Shown: one piece after another, positions 41,914-51,370 of the stretch
Position numbering within the stretch: position 1 is the stretch's first letter
Layout of the letters: every line of letters begins with the position of its first letter
From: Paenibacillus sp. PastM-3
GTDB lineage: Bacteria; Bacillota; Bacilli; Paenibacillales; Paenibacillaceae
Reading direction: 5' to 3'
Assembly: GCF_029893965.1 (NCBI RefSeq)
Contig: NZ_JARXXP010000001.1
Location: 1 to 64,000, forward strand
Length of the DNA: 64,000 nucleotides
Position numbers and translations under genes: made by a program
Notes under the pieces: generated by a model
Database searches by the model: none
What the model was told of the DNA's origin: nothing
What the model saw: only the letters and a program-made list of their open reading frames with translations

Positions 41914-44900
41914 TTGAATAAATGGACTGGCAGGCTGACATCTTCACTTCTTGCACTGCTGCTGCTTGTTCCTTCACCGGCATTGGGGGCTTCGGGAACA
42001 GTAATGGACGGCAATTCTGCGGGACAGCAGACGGCTGCAGCACCGGATTATACAGGGCATTGGGCAGCCGGAGATTTGCAGACATGGGCTGACAAAGGGC
42101 TGCTGTCGGGGTACGGAAACGGCGTATTTAAGCCGGATCAGAACATTACGCGGGCGGAATGGGTGACCCTTGTAAACCGGGTATTTAATCTGCAGACTAT
42201 GGCTGCTTCAAACGGCTTCAGTGATGTGGAGCAGGGCAAGGCATACTACAGCGAAGTTATGAAAGCGGTATCTGCAGGATATGTGTCAGGTTACAGCGAT
42301 GGAACCTTCCGCCCCCAGCAGACGGTCAGCCGTCAGGAAGCGGCAGTTATGCTGTACCGGCTGTACCGGCTTGATGCCGCTGCGGCTGCGTCAGGACCGA
42401 CGGATGCTGAAATGCTGCCTTCGTTCAGCAGGGAAGCCGTTAACACCCTCCTGAGCAGAGGATTCCTTAGCGGATATGAGGACGGCAGCTTTAAGGGAGG
42501 ACGTCCGGTAACACGGGCAGAAGCTGTCCGGATGATCGGGAAGCTGTCAGGTGAGATTATTATGCAAAGCGGCAGCTATACGCAGCTGCAGGCAAAGAAT
42601 CTGGTGATCAGCACCGCAAGTGTGACGCTGAAGGACACCGAAATTACAGGCAATCTGTATCTCACCGAAGGGATTGCCGGAGGAGATATTCTGCTGGACA
42701 ATGTGAAGGTTGCGGGCAAGATAATCGTCAGCGGCGGCGGTGAAAACAGTGTCGTGCTGAACAATACTTCAGCAGCCTCGCTTATTGCAGACAAGCCGGA
42801 CGGCATGCTGCGGATTGTTCTGAAGGGCAGTAGCAGCATACCCGATGTAACAGCTGAGTCGGGTGTCAGACTGGAAGAAGATACGGCACTTGGCGGAGCG
42901 GGCTTCAGCCGGGTCAAGCTTGAGACCGCACTGCCTGCGGGTTCGCGCATCCAGCTTAGCGGCAGCTTTGATTCTGTTGTAGTCAATGCTGCCGGGGAGC
43001 CTGAGCTTGTGCTGGTTAGCGGAACCATCGCGGAAATGACCCTTAACCGCATGGCGGCGCTGCGTGTCGAGGCCGGAAGCGAGATCAGGAATGTGATTCT
43101 TGGTCTGAACAGTCAAATTACGGTTCAGGGAACCGGCAAGATAAGCTATGATCCGAAATTCAGCGGTTTAATCAAGCTGGAGACTCCAGCAGCAACGGCA
43201 ACAGCTACGGCTGCACCAGTAAGCAGCGGCGGAAGTACTGTATTACCGACGTCTACGCCAAGCTCTGCGGCATCGCCAACGCCGGCAGTGACTCCAGAGG
43301 CTACACCGGTACATACGCCGGCAGTGACTCCGCCGGCTACACCGGCGCCAACACCGGGAGCATCCCCGGCACCGACTGCTCCGGTGTTCAGCAACGTATC
43401 CGTGCATGACCCTTCAGTGGTGAAGGACGGCGGGACGTATTATGTTTTTGGTTCGCATATTGAAGCGGCCAAATCGCAGGATCTGCTGAACTGGAGCACG
43501 TTCACCAACGGCTACAAGACACCGGACAATGCCATTTACGGTGATCTGTCTGCCAATCTGGCGGAATCCTTCGCCTGGGCCGGAGAGAACGACTCCGACA
43601 GCAAAGGCGGATACGCCGTCTGGGCACCAGATGTGTTCTGGAATGCGGATTATGTGAACGGCGACGGCACTAAAGGCGCATATATGCTCTATTACAGCAC
43701 CTCATCCACTTATATCCGTTCTGCAATCGGTTTTGCCGTCTCGCAGAAGATTGAAGGCCCTTATGTTTACGGCGGCACTGTGATTTACTCCGGCTTTACG
43801 CTGGATGAGCAGTATGATGGTAGCAGCACGGTCAACAAAAAATGGACCAATACCAACATTCAGACGCTGATCGGCAACGGAACGCTGGAAAGCATGAATC
43901 CGGCCTGGTTCAATGCCAACGGCACATATAACAATAAGCAGTATACCAATGCGATTGACCCGACTCTGTTCTATGATAAGGACGGCAAGCTGTGGATGAC
44001 CTACGGCTCCTGGTCAGGCGGCATCTTCCTGCTCGAGGTTGACCCGGCGACCGGACAGCCGGTATACCCCGGCAAAGACGGGACTACAGCAGACGGCAGA
44101 ATCATCGACCGTTACTTCGGCACCAAAATTTCCGGCGGAAATTATAAATCCGGCGAAGGTCCTTATATCGTCTATGACCAGACAACCGGCTATTACTACC
44201 TGTATGTAACCTATGGCGGACTGGCTGCTGACGGCGGCTACAATATGCGGCAGTTCCGCTCCGTGAATCCGGAAGGTCCTTACAAGGATGCGGCAGGGCA
44301 GAATGCAGTACTGGCGACGGACGGGGATCACTCGAACATCGGCAACAAGCTGATCGGTAATTTCCTGTTCAGCAATCTGAACGGAGAGGCAGATTTCCCG
44401 GTATACGGCTATGTCTCCTCAGGGCATAACTCGGTCTTCTATGATGAGGAGCAGGGCAAGCTATTCAATTTCTTCCATACCCGATTCCCGCTGCGCGGGG
44501 AAACCCATGAGGTGCGGGTGCATCAGATGTTCATGAACGAGGACGCCTGGCCGGTTGTGGCTCCGCACCGTTATTCCGGCGAGACGCTTACCAAGGTTCA
44601 GCGTGCAGATGTCGTGGGAGCATACCAGTTCGTCAACCACGGCAAGGATACCTCGGCCAAAATCAAGCCGACCGTCGATGTCGAACTGCTGGAAGACGGC
44701 ACGCTGGGCGGAGCGGTTAGCGGCAGCTGGGAACTGGCAGGTGATTATTATGCCCATCTGCTGATCGACGAGACAGAGAACGGCAGTACGGTGCAGCGCC
44801 TGTACAAAGGTGTGTTCGTGAAGCAATGGGATTCCACCCGGAATGAACAGGTGATGGTCTTCACAGCGATGTCAGACCAGGGGGTTGCTGTCTGGGGCAG

Positions 44901-46707
44901 TGCCATCAAGCTGCTCAGCGATGAGGAGCTGGTCGCTAATATCGCCGGCGGCCTGACACTTGGAGATACCAGCAAGGTCTATAGAGACCTGACACTGCCG
45001 GTGTCCGGTGTGCATGGAGCTGTCATTACCTGGACATCCTCCAGCCCGGCGGTTGTTGCCGCAGACGGCAAGGTTACCCGGCCGCAGGCGGGAAGCGGCA
45101 ATGCCGAGGTGCAGCTGACAGCTGCCATTAAGCTTGGCAATGCTTCGGTCACGAAGACGTTCACTGTCGTTGTCATTCAGCTTGGCGGCACGCTGCTGGA
45201 GGACGGACTGGTGGCAGCGTATGACTTTGAAGACAGCCTCGCGGAAAGCGCCGGGCGGCAGGCTGCCGGCAGCGCAACCGGCAAGCTGCTGAACACAGCA
45301 GATGGAGCAGTGGAGTATGCGGCCGGCCAGGACGGCCAGGCGCTCAAGCTTACAGGCAGCTCCGGTGTCCGGCTGCCGGACGGTCTGATTAACGGCAGCG
45401 CCTATACGTTCAGCCTGTGGCTGAATCCGCAGGAGCTGACAGCCTTCACTTCGGCCTTTTTTGGAGCCAAAAGCACCAATAACTGGATGAGTCTGCTGCC
45501 TTACGGCAACGGAGGGGCAACGACCCGGGTATGGTTCGGCAGTGAAACCTGGCTGGATGCCGATGCCGGCCTGCAGATCGGGGCCGGCAAGTGGTCGCAT
45601 ATTGCATTCACCTACGATGCCGGAACGGTTAAGCTGTACCTGAACGGAGTGCTGAAATATACAGGGACGAACTATACCGACCTGTTTGACAGTGAAGACA
45701 GTGTCTTTGCACTCGGCGTCAACTATTGGGATATCCCGTACAAGGGGCTGATTGACAAGTTCCGCGTCTATGAAAAAGCGCTGACGCCTGAAGCCGTCGG
45801 CTGGCTGGTGAACGGTGAACCGGATGCCAATGTGAAGGTGAGCGCGATTGCTTTTGCTGATGCACAGAAAAATATTGCTGTCGGAAATACCTTTACCCCA
45901 GCGGTCTCCATCCTGCCGGCCAATGCCGGCAACCGGGCCTTGGCCTGGACCTCAAGCGCACCTGCTATTGCTGAGGTTGATAGTGCATCCGGGGTTGTAA
46001 CGGCAAAGCAGGTAGGCGATGCCATCATTACCGCCGCCTCCACCGACGGAAGCAATGTAACTGCAAGCTTATCTGTGAAGGTTACGGACGGCCGGGTCGC
46101 GGTGTACTCTTTTGACGGCAATTTGAAAGATTCGCTACAGCTCTCGGGTGAAGGCAGAGTAACAGGGGCGCTGGTCGGCAGCGCTACTGTAGGCAGTATT
46201 ACTTACAGTGACGGGGTAACGGGCCAGGCGGCATTATTTGACGGGGCTTCCGGTATCCGGTTGCCGGACGGACTGATTAACAGCAACACTTATTCAGTCT
46301 CGATGTGGCTGAAGCCGGATCAGCTGACGACTTACACGACTGCCTTTTTTGGGGCAAGCTCCAATAGCAGCTGGATCAGTCTTGTGCCGAAGGGGCTGTC
46401 GGATGCCACCATGCTTTGGTCTAACGCTGTCTATGAGGCAACTGCAGGCTATATTATTCCTGCCGGAACCTGGACACATGTCACTTTTACAGTCAATAAC
46501 GGGACAGTCAAGCTGTACATTAACGGGGAGGAAAAGTTCTCGGGCAGCGGATTTCCGGATATTTTTACGAACAGAAACGGGGTTTTCGCGCTTGGGGTCA
46601 ACTATTGGGATGTTCCATTCAAGGGCCTGATTGACGAGCTGAAGCTGTATAACAATGTGCTTGCACCGGAAGCGGTGCTGGCTGATTACCAATCGGCTGA
46701 TCTTTAA
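41914..46707 (+). CDS. S-layer-anchored GH43 endo-arabinanase, multidomain
   Basis: A 1597-residue exported enzyme starting at TTG after CGGAGGGA. In order it has: a signal peptide (1-26); three SLH domains (about 45-210) that bind cell-wall polymer; a beta-rich spacer (210-420); a Thr/Pro repeat linker (425-490); a GH43 domain (490-1000) with its C-terminal beta-barrel, of the arabinan endo-1,5-alpha-arabinosidase type; an Ig-like domain (1000-1090); LamG (1098-1300); BIG2 (1306-1390); and a second LamG (1395-1597). The GH43 acids are visible as HDPSVV (D499), AIDPTLF (D682) and GEGPYIV (E748). The two LamG modules are close copies. It should cut arabinan side chains of pectin while held on the surface. 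Confidence 0.93.
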   Translation: MNKWTGRLTSSLLALLLLVPSPALGASGTVMDGNSAGQQTAAAPDYTGHWAAGDLQTWADKGLLSGYGNGVFKPDQNITRAEWVTLVNRVFNLQTMAASNGFSDVEQGKAYYSEVMKAVSAGYVSGYSDGTFRPQQTVSRQEAAVMLYRLYRLDAAAAASGPTDAEMLPSFSREAVNTLLSRGFLSGYEDGSFKGGRPVTRAEAVRMIGKLSGEIIMQSGSYTQLQAKNLVISTASVTLKDTEITGNLYLTEGIAGGDILLDNVKVAGKIIVSGGGENSVVLNNTSAASLIADKPDGMLRIVLKGSSSIPDVTAESGVRLEEDTALGGAGFSRVKLETALPAGSRIQLSGSFDSVVVNAAGEPELVLVSGTIAEMTLNRMAALRVEAGSEIRNVILGLNSQITVQGTGKISYDPKFSGLIKLETPAATATATAAPVSSGGSTVLPTSTPSSAASPTPAVTPEATPVHTPAVTPPATPAPTPGASPAPTAPVFSNVSVHDPSVVKDGGTYYVFGSHIEAAKSQDLLNWSTFTNGYKTPDNAIYGDLSANLAESFAWAGENDSDSKGGYAVWAPDVFWNADYVNGDGTKGAYMLYYSTSSTYIRSAIGFAVSQKIEGPYVYGGTVIYSGFTLDEQYDGSSTVNKKWTNTNIQTLIGNGTLESMNPAWFNANGTYNNKQYTNAIDPTLFYDKDGKLWMTYGSWSGGIFLLEVDPATGQPVYPGKDGTTADGRIIDRYFGTKISGGNYKSGEGPYIVYDQTTGYYYLYVTYGGLAADGGYNMRQFRSVNPEGPYKDAAGQNAVLATDGDHSNIGNKLIGNFLFSNLNGEADFPVYGYVSSGHNSVFYDEEQGKLFNFFHTRFPLRGETHEVRVHQMFMNEDAWPVVAPHRYSGETLTKVQRADVVGAYQFVNHGKDTSAKIKPTVDVELLEDGTLGGAVSGSWELAGDYYAHLLIDETENGSTVQRLYKGVFVKQWDSTRNEQVMVFTAMSDQGVAVWGSAIKLLSDEELVANIAGGLTLGDTSKVYRDLTLPVSGVHGAVITWTSSSPAVVAADGKVTRPQAGSGNAEVQLTAAIKLGNASVTKTFTVVVIQLGGTLLEDGLVAAYDFEDSLAESAGRQAAGSATGKLLNTADGAVEYAAGQDGQALKLTGSSGVRLPDGLINGSAYTFSLWLNPQELTAFTSAFFGAKSTNNWMSLLPYGNGGATTRVWFGSETWLDADAGLQIGAGKWSHIAFTYDAGTVKLYLNGVLKYTGTNYTDLFDSEDSVFALGVNYWDIPYKGLIDKFRVYEKALTPEAVGWLVNGEPDANVKVSAIAFADAQKNIAVGNTFTPAVSILPANAGNRALAWTSSAPAIAEVDSASGVVTAKQVGDAIITAASTDGSNVTASLSVKVTDGRVAVYSFDGNLKDSLQLSGEGRVTGALVGSATVGSITYSDGVTGQAALFDGASGIRLPDGLINSNTYSVSMWLKPDQLTTYTTAFFGASSNSSWISLVPKGLSDATMLWSNAVYEATAGYIIPAGTWTHVTFTVNNGTVKLYINGEEKFSGSGFPDIFTNRNGVFALGVNYWDVPFKGLIDELKLYNNVLAPEAVLADYQSADL

Positions 46708-46737
46708 AAGGCCGGATCATTTAGAAAAAATAAAGAG

Positions 46738-46770
46738 AAGGAGCGGGACGCGATGTCCTGCTCCTTTTTT
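46738..46770 (+). terminator. Terminator after arabinanase
   Basis: AAGGAGCGGGAC pairs with GTCCTGCTCCTT (one G-T) and continues into a T run. Confidence 0.9.
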
Positions 46771-46805
46771 GTCTATTCGTAAAGCTGATCCTGTGCAGCA
46801 AGCTC

Positions 46806-47120
46806 TTACAGCCATTTTATCGCCCATTTCTCAACATGGCTGAGCGCTGCCCCTAACTCCTGTCCCTTGACTGTCAGCGAATATTCCGTCCGGACCGGCC
46901 GGTCCGGAATCACGGCACGGGTAAGCAGGCCGCAGCCCTCCAGCTCCTTCAGCCGCTCGTTCAAAATACGTTTGCTCAGATCCGGAATGAGGGTATGCAG
47001 TTCACTGAACCGTTTGGGGCCTTCCATCAGCACATGAAGGATGAAATTCACCCATTTTTTCCCGACGATATGATAAGCATGTTCCACTTTGGCTAGTAAC
47101 GGCCTGATTTCCTGATCCAT
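46806..47120 (-). CDS. HxlR-family transcriptional regulator
   Basis: A 104-residue winged-helix regulator: KVEHAYHIVGKKWVNFILHV, then RFSELHTLIPDLSKRILNER and LKELEGCGLLTRAVIPDRPV, followed by the wing EYSLTVKG. This is the HxlR/YodB/HypR pattern, whose members often sense aldehydes, quinones or disulfide stress; one Cys is present (GCG, recognition-helix side). I start at ATG 47120 with AAGGACGG upstream rather than at 47189. It is divergent from zwf, 206 bases away, so it may tie NADPH supply to electrophile stress. This is inference. Confidence 0.9.
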   Translation of the reverse strand: MDQEIRPLLAKVEHAYHIVGKKWVNFILHVLMEGPKRFSELHTLIPDLSKRILNERLKELEGCGLLTRAVIPDRPVRTEYSLTVKGQELGAALSHVEKWAIKWL

Positions 47121-47326
47121 CGTACATCCGTCCTTAGCAGTTATTATTAATATCCCACTTACTATACCATAGCAAAAAAGCGAAAACATCGTGAAAATAA
47201 GTACTTTTCGTAAATGTTGAAATGAGGTTGACGAAAGGTTTTTGGAGGCGTATGATGAGTTTTGTTAAGTTTGTGAGTAATTAATAGTAACCTAATAAAT
47301 AATATATAATAACGGGAGGAATGAAA

Positions 47327-48853
47327 GTGGAATCATCTACCTTTGTGCTGTTTGGCGCTACCGGGGATCTGGCGAAGCGCAAAATCTACCCGGCTCTATA
47401 TAACTTGTTTGCCGATGGCAAGCTTTCCGGTCCTCTCTCCGTGATTGGTCTGGGCAGAAGAGAGCTTAGCAACGAAACGTTCCAGGTGCAGGTGCTGGAT
47501 TCACTGCGTACCTTTTCGCGCCGTCCTGTCGTAGAATCAGCGGGACTGCAGCGTTTCCTGCTGGCTTTTGAATATAGCGTGCTGGACGTTGGACGTCCGG
47601 AGGATTATACGAAGCTGCTGGCCCACGTGCAGCGGCGGGAAGCGGAGCTCGGCATTCCGGGTAACCGGATGTTCTATTTGTCGGTCGGCCCTGAATTTTT
47701 CGGTCCGATTGCCGCGAATATTCATGAGAGCGGTCTGGGTGATACTACAGGCTGGAAACGTCTGATTATCGAGAAGCCGTTCGGCCGGGATCTGCAGTCC
47801 GCGCGGGAGCTTAATGAGAGCCTGAATGCCGCTTTCCGGGAAGAGGAGATTTTCCGGATCGATCATTTCCTCGGCAAGCCGATGGTGCAGAACCTGGAAG
47901 TGCTCAAGTACTCTAATCCGGTGCTCCGGGCGCTCTGGCAGAACCGTTACATCGCTAACGTCCAGATTACGGCTGCCGAGACTGTAGGAGTGGAAGAACG
48001 GGCAGACTATTATGACAAATCAGGTGCGCTGCGTGACATGTTCCAGAACCATATGCTGCAGCTGCTGATGATGATGGCCATGCAGCTTCCTAAAGACAGC
48101 AGTCCTGAGGATGTCCGCAGCAAAAAGCGTCATATCATCCGTTCCGTGCGGCCGCTGCTGAAGGAAGAGGTGACGCGGCATGTAGTGCGCGGACAATACG
48201 GCGCTGGCTATCTTAAGGGCAAAGCTGTGCCGGCCTACCTTAATGAACCAGGTATTGATGGAAGCTCGCAGAATGAAACATATATCGCCGCACGGCTGTG
48301 GATCGACGATCCGATGTGGAGCGAAGTGCCATTTTATATCCGCACCGGCAAACGTTTGAAGGAGAAATCAACCAGAATTGTTATTGAGTTCAAGGAACCG
48401 TTTAATGACTCTCATAACGTTAACAGAGGCAAGCTTCCGCTTGATCCTAATCTGCTGGTGATTGAAATCGGGCCTGGTGAAGGGATTTCGCTGCAGCTGA
48501 ATACCAAAAATCCGCGCCAGCATGGGGCGCTTGAGCCCGTAAGCATCCGGCATAATTCGGCCAATCCGGATCTGCCGGAAGCCTATGAGAATCTGATCTA
48601 TGATGCGCTGCTGGGCGATGCAACATTCTTCGCACATTGGGAAGAGGTGGAGCTGAGCTGGCAGTGGGTGCAGCCGATTATCGATGCCGTAGAGGAAGGC
48701 AAGCTTCCGCTTCATACGTATGCTGCGGGTTCTTACGGTCCGGTTGCAGCGGATGAGCTGCTGGGCGAAGATCATTGGTGGCTGGATGAGCCTGAGGTAG
48801 ATGTTGAAGCATCCGGCAGACCGGATGAGCAGGCGATCCGGGCAGGAGCGTAA
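47327..48853 (+). CDS. zwf: Glucose-6-phosphate 1-dehydrogenase
   Basis: A 508-residue enzyme of the oxidative pentose phosphate pathway, converting glucose 6-phosphate to 6-phosphogluconolactone with NADP+. The Rossmann motif FGATGDLAKRKIYPALYNL and the active-site RIDHFLGKPMVQNL are intact. The length is normal. GTG 47327 is preferred: GGGAGGA lies seven bases before it, whereas the ATG at 47321 touches the ribosome site. It is followed 53 bases later by gnd, forming a two-gene NADPH/pentose operon. No 6-phosphogluconolactonase gene is present here. Confidence 0.96.
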   Translation: MESSTFVLFGATGDLAKRKIYPALYNLFADGKLSGPLSVIGLGRRELSNETFQVQVLDSLRTFSRRPVVESAGLQRFLLAFEYSVLDVGRPEDYTKLLAHVQRREAELGIPGNRMFYLSVGPEFFGPIAANIHESGLGDTTGWKRLIIEKPFGRDLQSARELNESLNAAFREEEIFRIDHFLGKPMVQNLEVLKYSNPVLRALWQNRYIANVQITAAETVGVEERADYYDKSGALRDMFQNHMLQLLMMMAMQLPKDSSPEDVRSKKRHIIRSVRPLLKEEVTRHVVRGQYGAGYLKGKAVPAYLNEPGIDGSSQNETYIAARLWIDDPMWSEVPFYIRTGKRLKEKSTRIVIEFKEPFNDSHNVNRGKLPLDPNLLVIEIGPGEGISLQLNTKNPRQHGALEPVSIRHNSANPDLPEAYENLIYDALLGDATFFAHWEEVELSWQWVQPIIDAVEEGKLPLHTYAAGSYGPVAADELLGEDHWWLDEPEVDVEASGRPDEQAIRAGA

Positions 48854-48906
48854 GTTAGCTTTAACGGACATAATAACCAATCAGAAAATAACCGGAGGGA
48901 TATCTA

Positions 48907-49800
48907 ATGAAAGTCGGATTAATCGGACTGGGTAAAATGGGCTTCAATCTCGGACAGAACCTGCTGGAGCACGGGCATGAGGTAGTGGCATATGACGTCA
49001 ATGCTGATGCTGTTGCCGAGCTTGGCGGCAAAGGGGCGGCTGAAGCAGCAAGCCTGGCTGAGCTCATAAGCAAACTGGATGCACCGCGGATCGCCTGGAT
49101 TATGGTGCCGCATCCATTCGTCGATTCCGTAATCGCCGAGCTGACACCGCTGTTGTCCAAAGGCGATATTGTTATAGAAGCGGGGAATTCCCATTACAAG
49201 GAATCGATCCGCCGTCACGGTGAGCTGGCACAGTCAGGGATCTACTATCTGGATGCCGGAACCTCGGGCGGTATGGAAGGAGCACGCAACGGTGCGTGCT
49301 ATATGATCGGCGGGGACGAGGAGGCATGGGCTGTGGCTGAACCGCTGTTCCGTGATACCTCTGTGGAGAACGGCTACCTGTATGCCGGCAAGTCCGGCAG
49401 CGGCCACTTCCTCAAGATGGTCCATAACGGGATCGAATACGGTATGATGGCAGCCATCGGCGAAGGCTTTGAGGTTCTGGAAAAAAGCGGCTATGACTTC
49501 GATTTCGAGCAGGTTGCCCGCGTGTGGAACAACGGATCGGTCATCCGTTCCTGGCTGATGGAGCTGGTAGAGCGGGCCTTCTCGAAGGACGCCAAGCTCG
49601 ATGATATCAAAGGCGTCATGCACTCCTCCGGCGAGGGCAGATGGACGCTGGAGACAGCGTTTGACCTGCAGGCGGCCACTCCGGTCATTGCGATGTCACT
49701 GCTGATGCGCTACCGGTCGCTGGAGACGGACACTTTTACCGGCAAGGTGGTTGCTGCGCTGCGTAATGAATTCGGCGGACATGCCGTGGAAAAGAATTAA
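48907..49800 (+). CDS. gnd: 6-phosphogluconate dehydrogenase, decarboxylating (short form)
   Basis: A 297-residue enzyme of the short, GntZ-like 6-phosphogluconate dehydrogenase class, which makes ribulose 5-phosphate and CO2. Visible are the Rossmann start GLIGLGKMGFNLGQNL, the substrate motif LDAGTSGGMEGARNGACYM, and the catalytic region GKSGSGHFLKMVHNGIEYGM (Lys and Asn). Short forms generally use NAD+ more than NADP+; cofactor use here is not proven. CGGAGGG lies ten bases before the ATG. It is co-transcribed with zwf and followed by a terminator. Confidence 0.94.
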   Translation: MKVGLIGLGKMGFNLGQNLLEHGHEVVAYDVNADAVAELGGKGAAEAASLAELISKLDAPRIAWIMVPHPFVDSVIAELTPLLSKGDIVIEAGNSHYKESIRRHGELAQSGIYYLDAGTSGGMEGARNGACYMIGGDEEAWAVAEPLFRDTSVENGYLYAGKSGSGHFLKMVHNGIEYGMMAAIGEGFEVLEKSGYDFDFEQVARVWNNGSVIRSWLMELVERAFSKDAKLDDIKGVMHSSGEGRWTLETAFDLQAATPVIAMSLLMRYRSLETDTFTGKVVAALRNEFGGHAVEKN

Positions 49801-49825
49801 CCATCCAACACGACTGTATGATGAG

Positions 49826-49877
49826 AAAGCGTCAAGTCTCAAAGCCCCCGAGCGGGTATTGGGATTTGGCGCTTTTT
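49826..49877 (+). terminator. Terminator after gnd
   Basis: AAAGCGTCAA pairs with TTGGCGCTTT, followed by T residues; the intervening CCCCCGAGCGGGT forms an extra inner hairpin. Confidence 0.75.
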
Positions 49878-49987
49878 GGTGATTCAGCAATGAGATTGCA
49901 CCCGCCCACTGAATAAACGGTTCCCTCAGTCTTCAGTCTGATGTAGTATATAGAGAAAGCTCAGACATTGAAAAGGGGGGATCCTAT

Positions 49988-51268
49988 ATGGTTAACTTAC
50001 TCGAAGTATTGAAGAAGGAAATCGTTCCGGCTGAAGGCTGTACGGAGCCGATTGCCGTAGCCTATGCGGTCTCTTTGGCGGCAGAGCTGCTTGAGGAGGA
50101 GATTACTGGGATTCAGCTGTTCCTCAGCGGCAATATTATTAAGAACGCTATGGGGGTCGGTATTCCAGGGACAGGACAGACCGGGCTGCCGATCGCAGCT
50201 GCGCTTGGTGCTGTAATCCACCGTTCCCACAGAAAGCTGGAGATTCTCTCAGGTCTGACGGCTGATGAGCTTAGTCAGGCTAATGCGATTATAGACCGTA
50301 AGGTGCTCTCCGTGGAGTTGAAGGATACAACGGAGAAGCTGTATATAGAAGCAAGGGTGCAGAGTGCGAATCACCGGGCAACAGCGGTGGTTGCCAAGGA
50401 GCATACTAATATCGTTCTGCTGGAGAAAGATGGAATCCCCATTGATATCCAGAAGGATAAGGGGGATTGCGGAGAGGACGAGCAGTTAAGTCATGAAGGC
50501 TATGCTGTTTCACTCGAAGGGATTTATGAGTTTGTCTGCGATACAGCTTTCGCTGATCTGGAGTTTCTGCTGGAAGGCGCAAGAATGAACAAGGCTATTT
50601 CAGATGAAGGCTTGCGGGGAGATTACGGACTTCAGGTCGGCAAAAAAATGAGCCAGCGCTCTGCAGTCAATCTGTTCGGCAACGATGTGGCCAATTCCGT
50701 AATCGCAGCGACGGCTGCAGCTTCCGATGCGCGGATGGACGGCAGTGCGATGCCGGTCATGACGACGGCGGGCAGCGGTAACCAGGGGATCGCTGCTACG
50801 CTGCCTGTCATTAAGCTGGCCGAGCTTATGGGTAAAAGTGATGAGTTGCTGGCCCGGGCCATCGCCCTGAGCAATCTGGTTACCGTTCATGTGAAGCATT
50901 ACATTGGTCGCCTTTCACCGTTGTGCGGCTCAGGAATCGCCGGCGGAGTAGGGGCAAACAGCGGGATCATCTACCTGATGGGCGGCAGCCTGGATCAAAT
51001 CAAGCATGGCATCCAGAATACCATTGCTTCCTTGTCCGGCATGATCTGCGACGGGGCCAAATCCACCTGTGCGCTCAAAATCTCCACCGCCACCAATGCC
51101 GCAATCCAGGCGGCGACGCTGGCGATGAATAACATTTCACCGACAGACAATGACGGAGTCATTTTTGAAAAGGTAGAGGATACCATCCGTAACATGGAGC
51201 GGCTCGTCCAGGAAGGGCTTGCCGCTACAGATGAGACGATTCTGAATATTATGCTGTCCAAAGCTTAA
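49988..51268 (+). CDS. cyuA: L-cysteine desulfidase family (CyuA/YhaM, UPF0597)
   Basis: A 426-residue protein of the CyuA/YhaM (UPF0597) family, related to iron-sulfur serine dehydratases. Conserved elements are VPAEGCTEPIAVAYAVSLAA at the start, TTAGSGNQGIAATLPV, SPLCGSGIAGGVGA and MICDGAKSTCALK. Their cysteines are placed to hold a [4Fe-4S] cluster. CyuA degrades L-cysteine to pyruvate, sulfide and ammonia. AAGGGGGG lies eight bases before the ATG. The gene is single. The desulfidase assignment over serine dehydratase follows the family; the residues alone do not decide it. Confidence 0.85.
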   Translation: MVNLLEVLKKEIVPAEGCTEPIAVAYAVSLAAELLEEEITGIQLFLSGNIIKNAMGVGIPGTGQTGLPIAAALGAVIHRSHRKLEILSGLTADELSQANAIIDRKVLSVELKDTTEKLYIEARVQSANHRATAVVAKEHTNIVLLEKDGIPIDIQKDKGDCGEDEQLSHEGYAVSLEGIYEFVCDTAFADLEFLLEGARMNKAISDEGLRGDYGLQVGKKMSQRSAVNLFGNDVANSVIAATAAASDARMDGSAMPVMTTAGSGNQGIAATLPVIKLAELMGKSDELLARAIALSNLVTVHVKHYIGRLSPLCGSGIAGGVGANSGIIYLMGGSLDQIKHGIQNTIASLSGMICDGAKSTCALKISTATNAAIQAATLAMNNISPTDNDGVIFEKVEDTIRNMERLVQEGLAATDETILNIMLSKA

Positions 51269-51291
51269 TGCAGGCTGCAGGAGCATCATTT

Positions 51292-51333
51292 AAAAGGACA
51301 TTTCCCGTGAAGCGGGGAGATGTCCTTTTTTTT
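51292..51333 (+). terminator. Terminator after cyuA
   Basis: AAAAGGACAT and TGTCCTTTT arms, with an inner CCCG/CGGG pairing, are followed by eight T residues. It also faces the DeoR gene. Confidence 0.9.
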
Positions 51334-51370
51334 GGATACACATATTATAGAAGAAACACAATCATCCGCA

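Noticed and set aside
41730..41921. 63-codon ORF upstream of and overlapping the arabinanase start
   Set aside because: Poor ribosome site, composition unlike a protein, lies in the leader between the promoter and the TTG start, no recognisable family.
43190..43390. Tandem repeat as an independent element
   Set aside because: It encodes the Thr/Pro linker of the arabinanase (ATP/TP repeats), so it is explained by the protein.
44872..45600. 242-codon antisense ORF opposite the arabinanase
   Set aside because: A frame shadow of the GC-rich GH43/LamG coding sequence; no ribosome site, no family, and the plus-strand frame is clearly coding.
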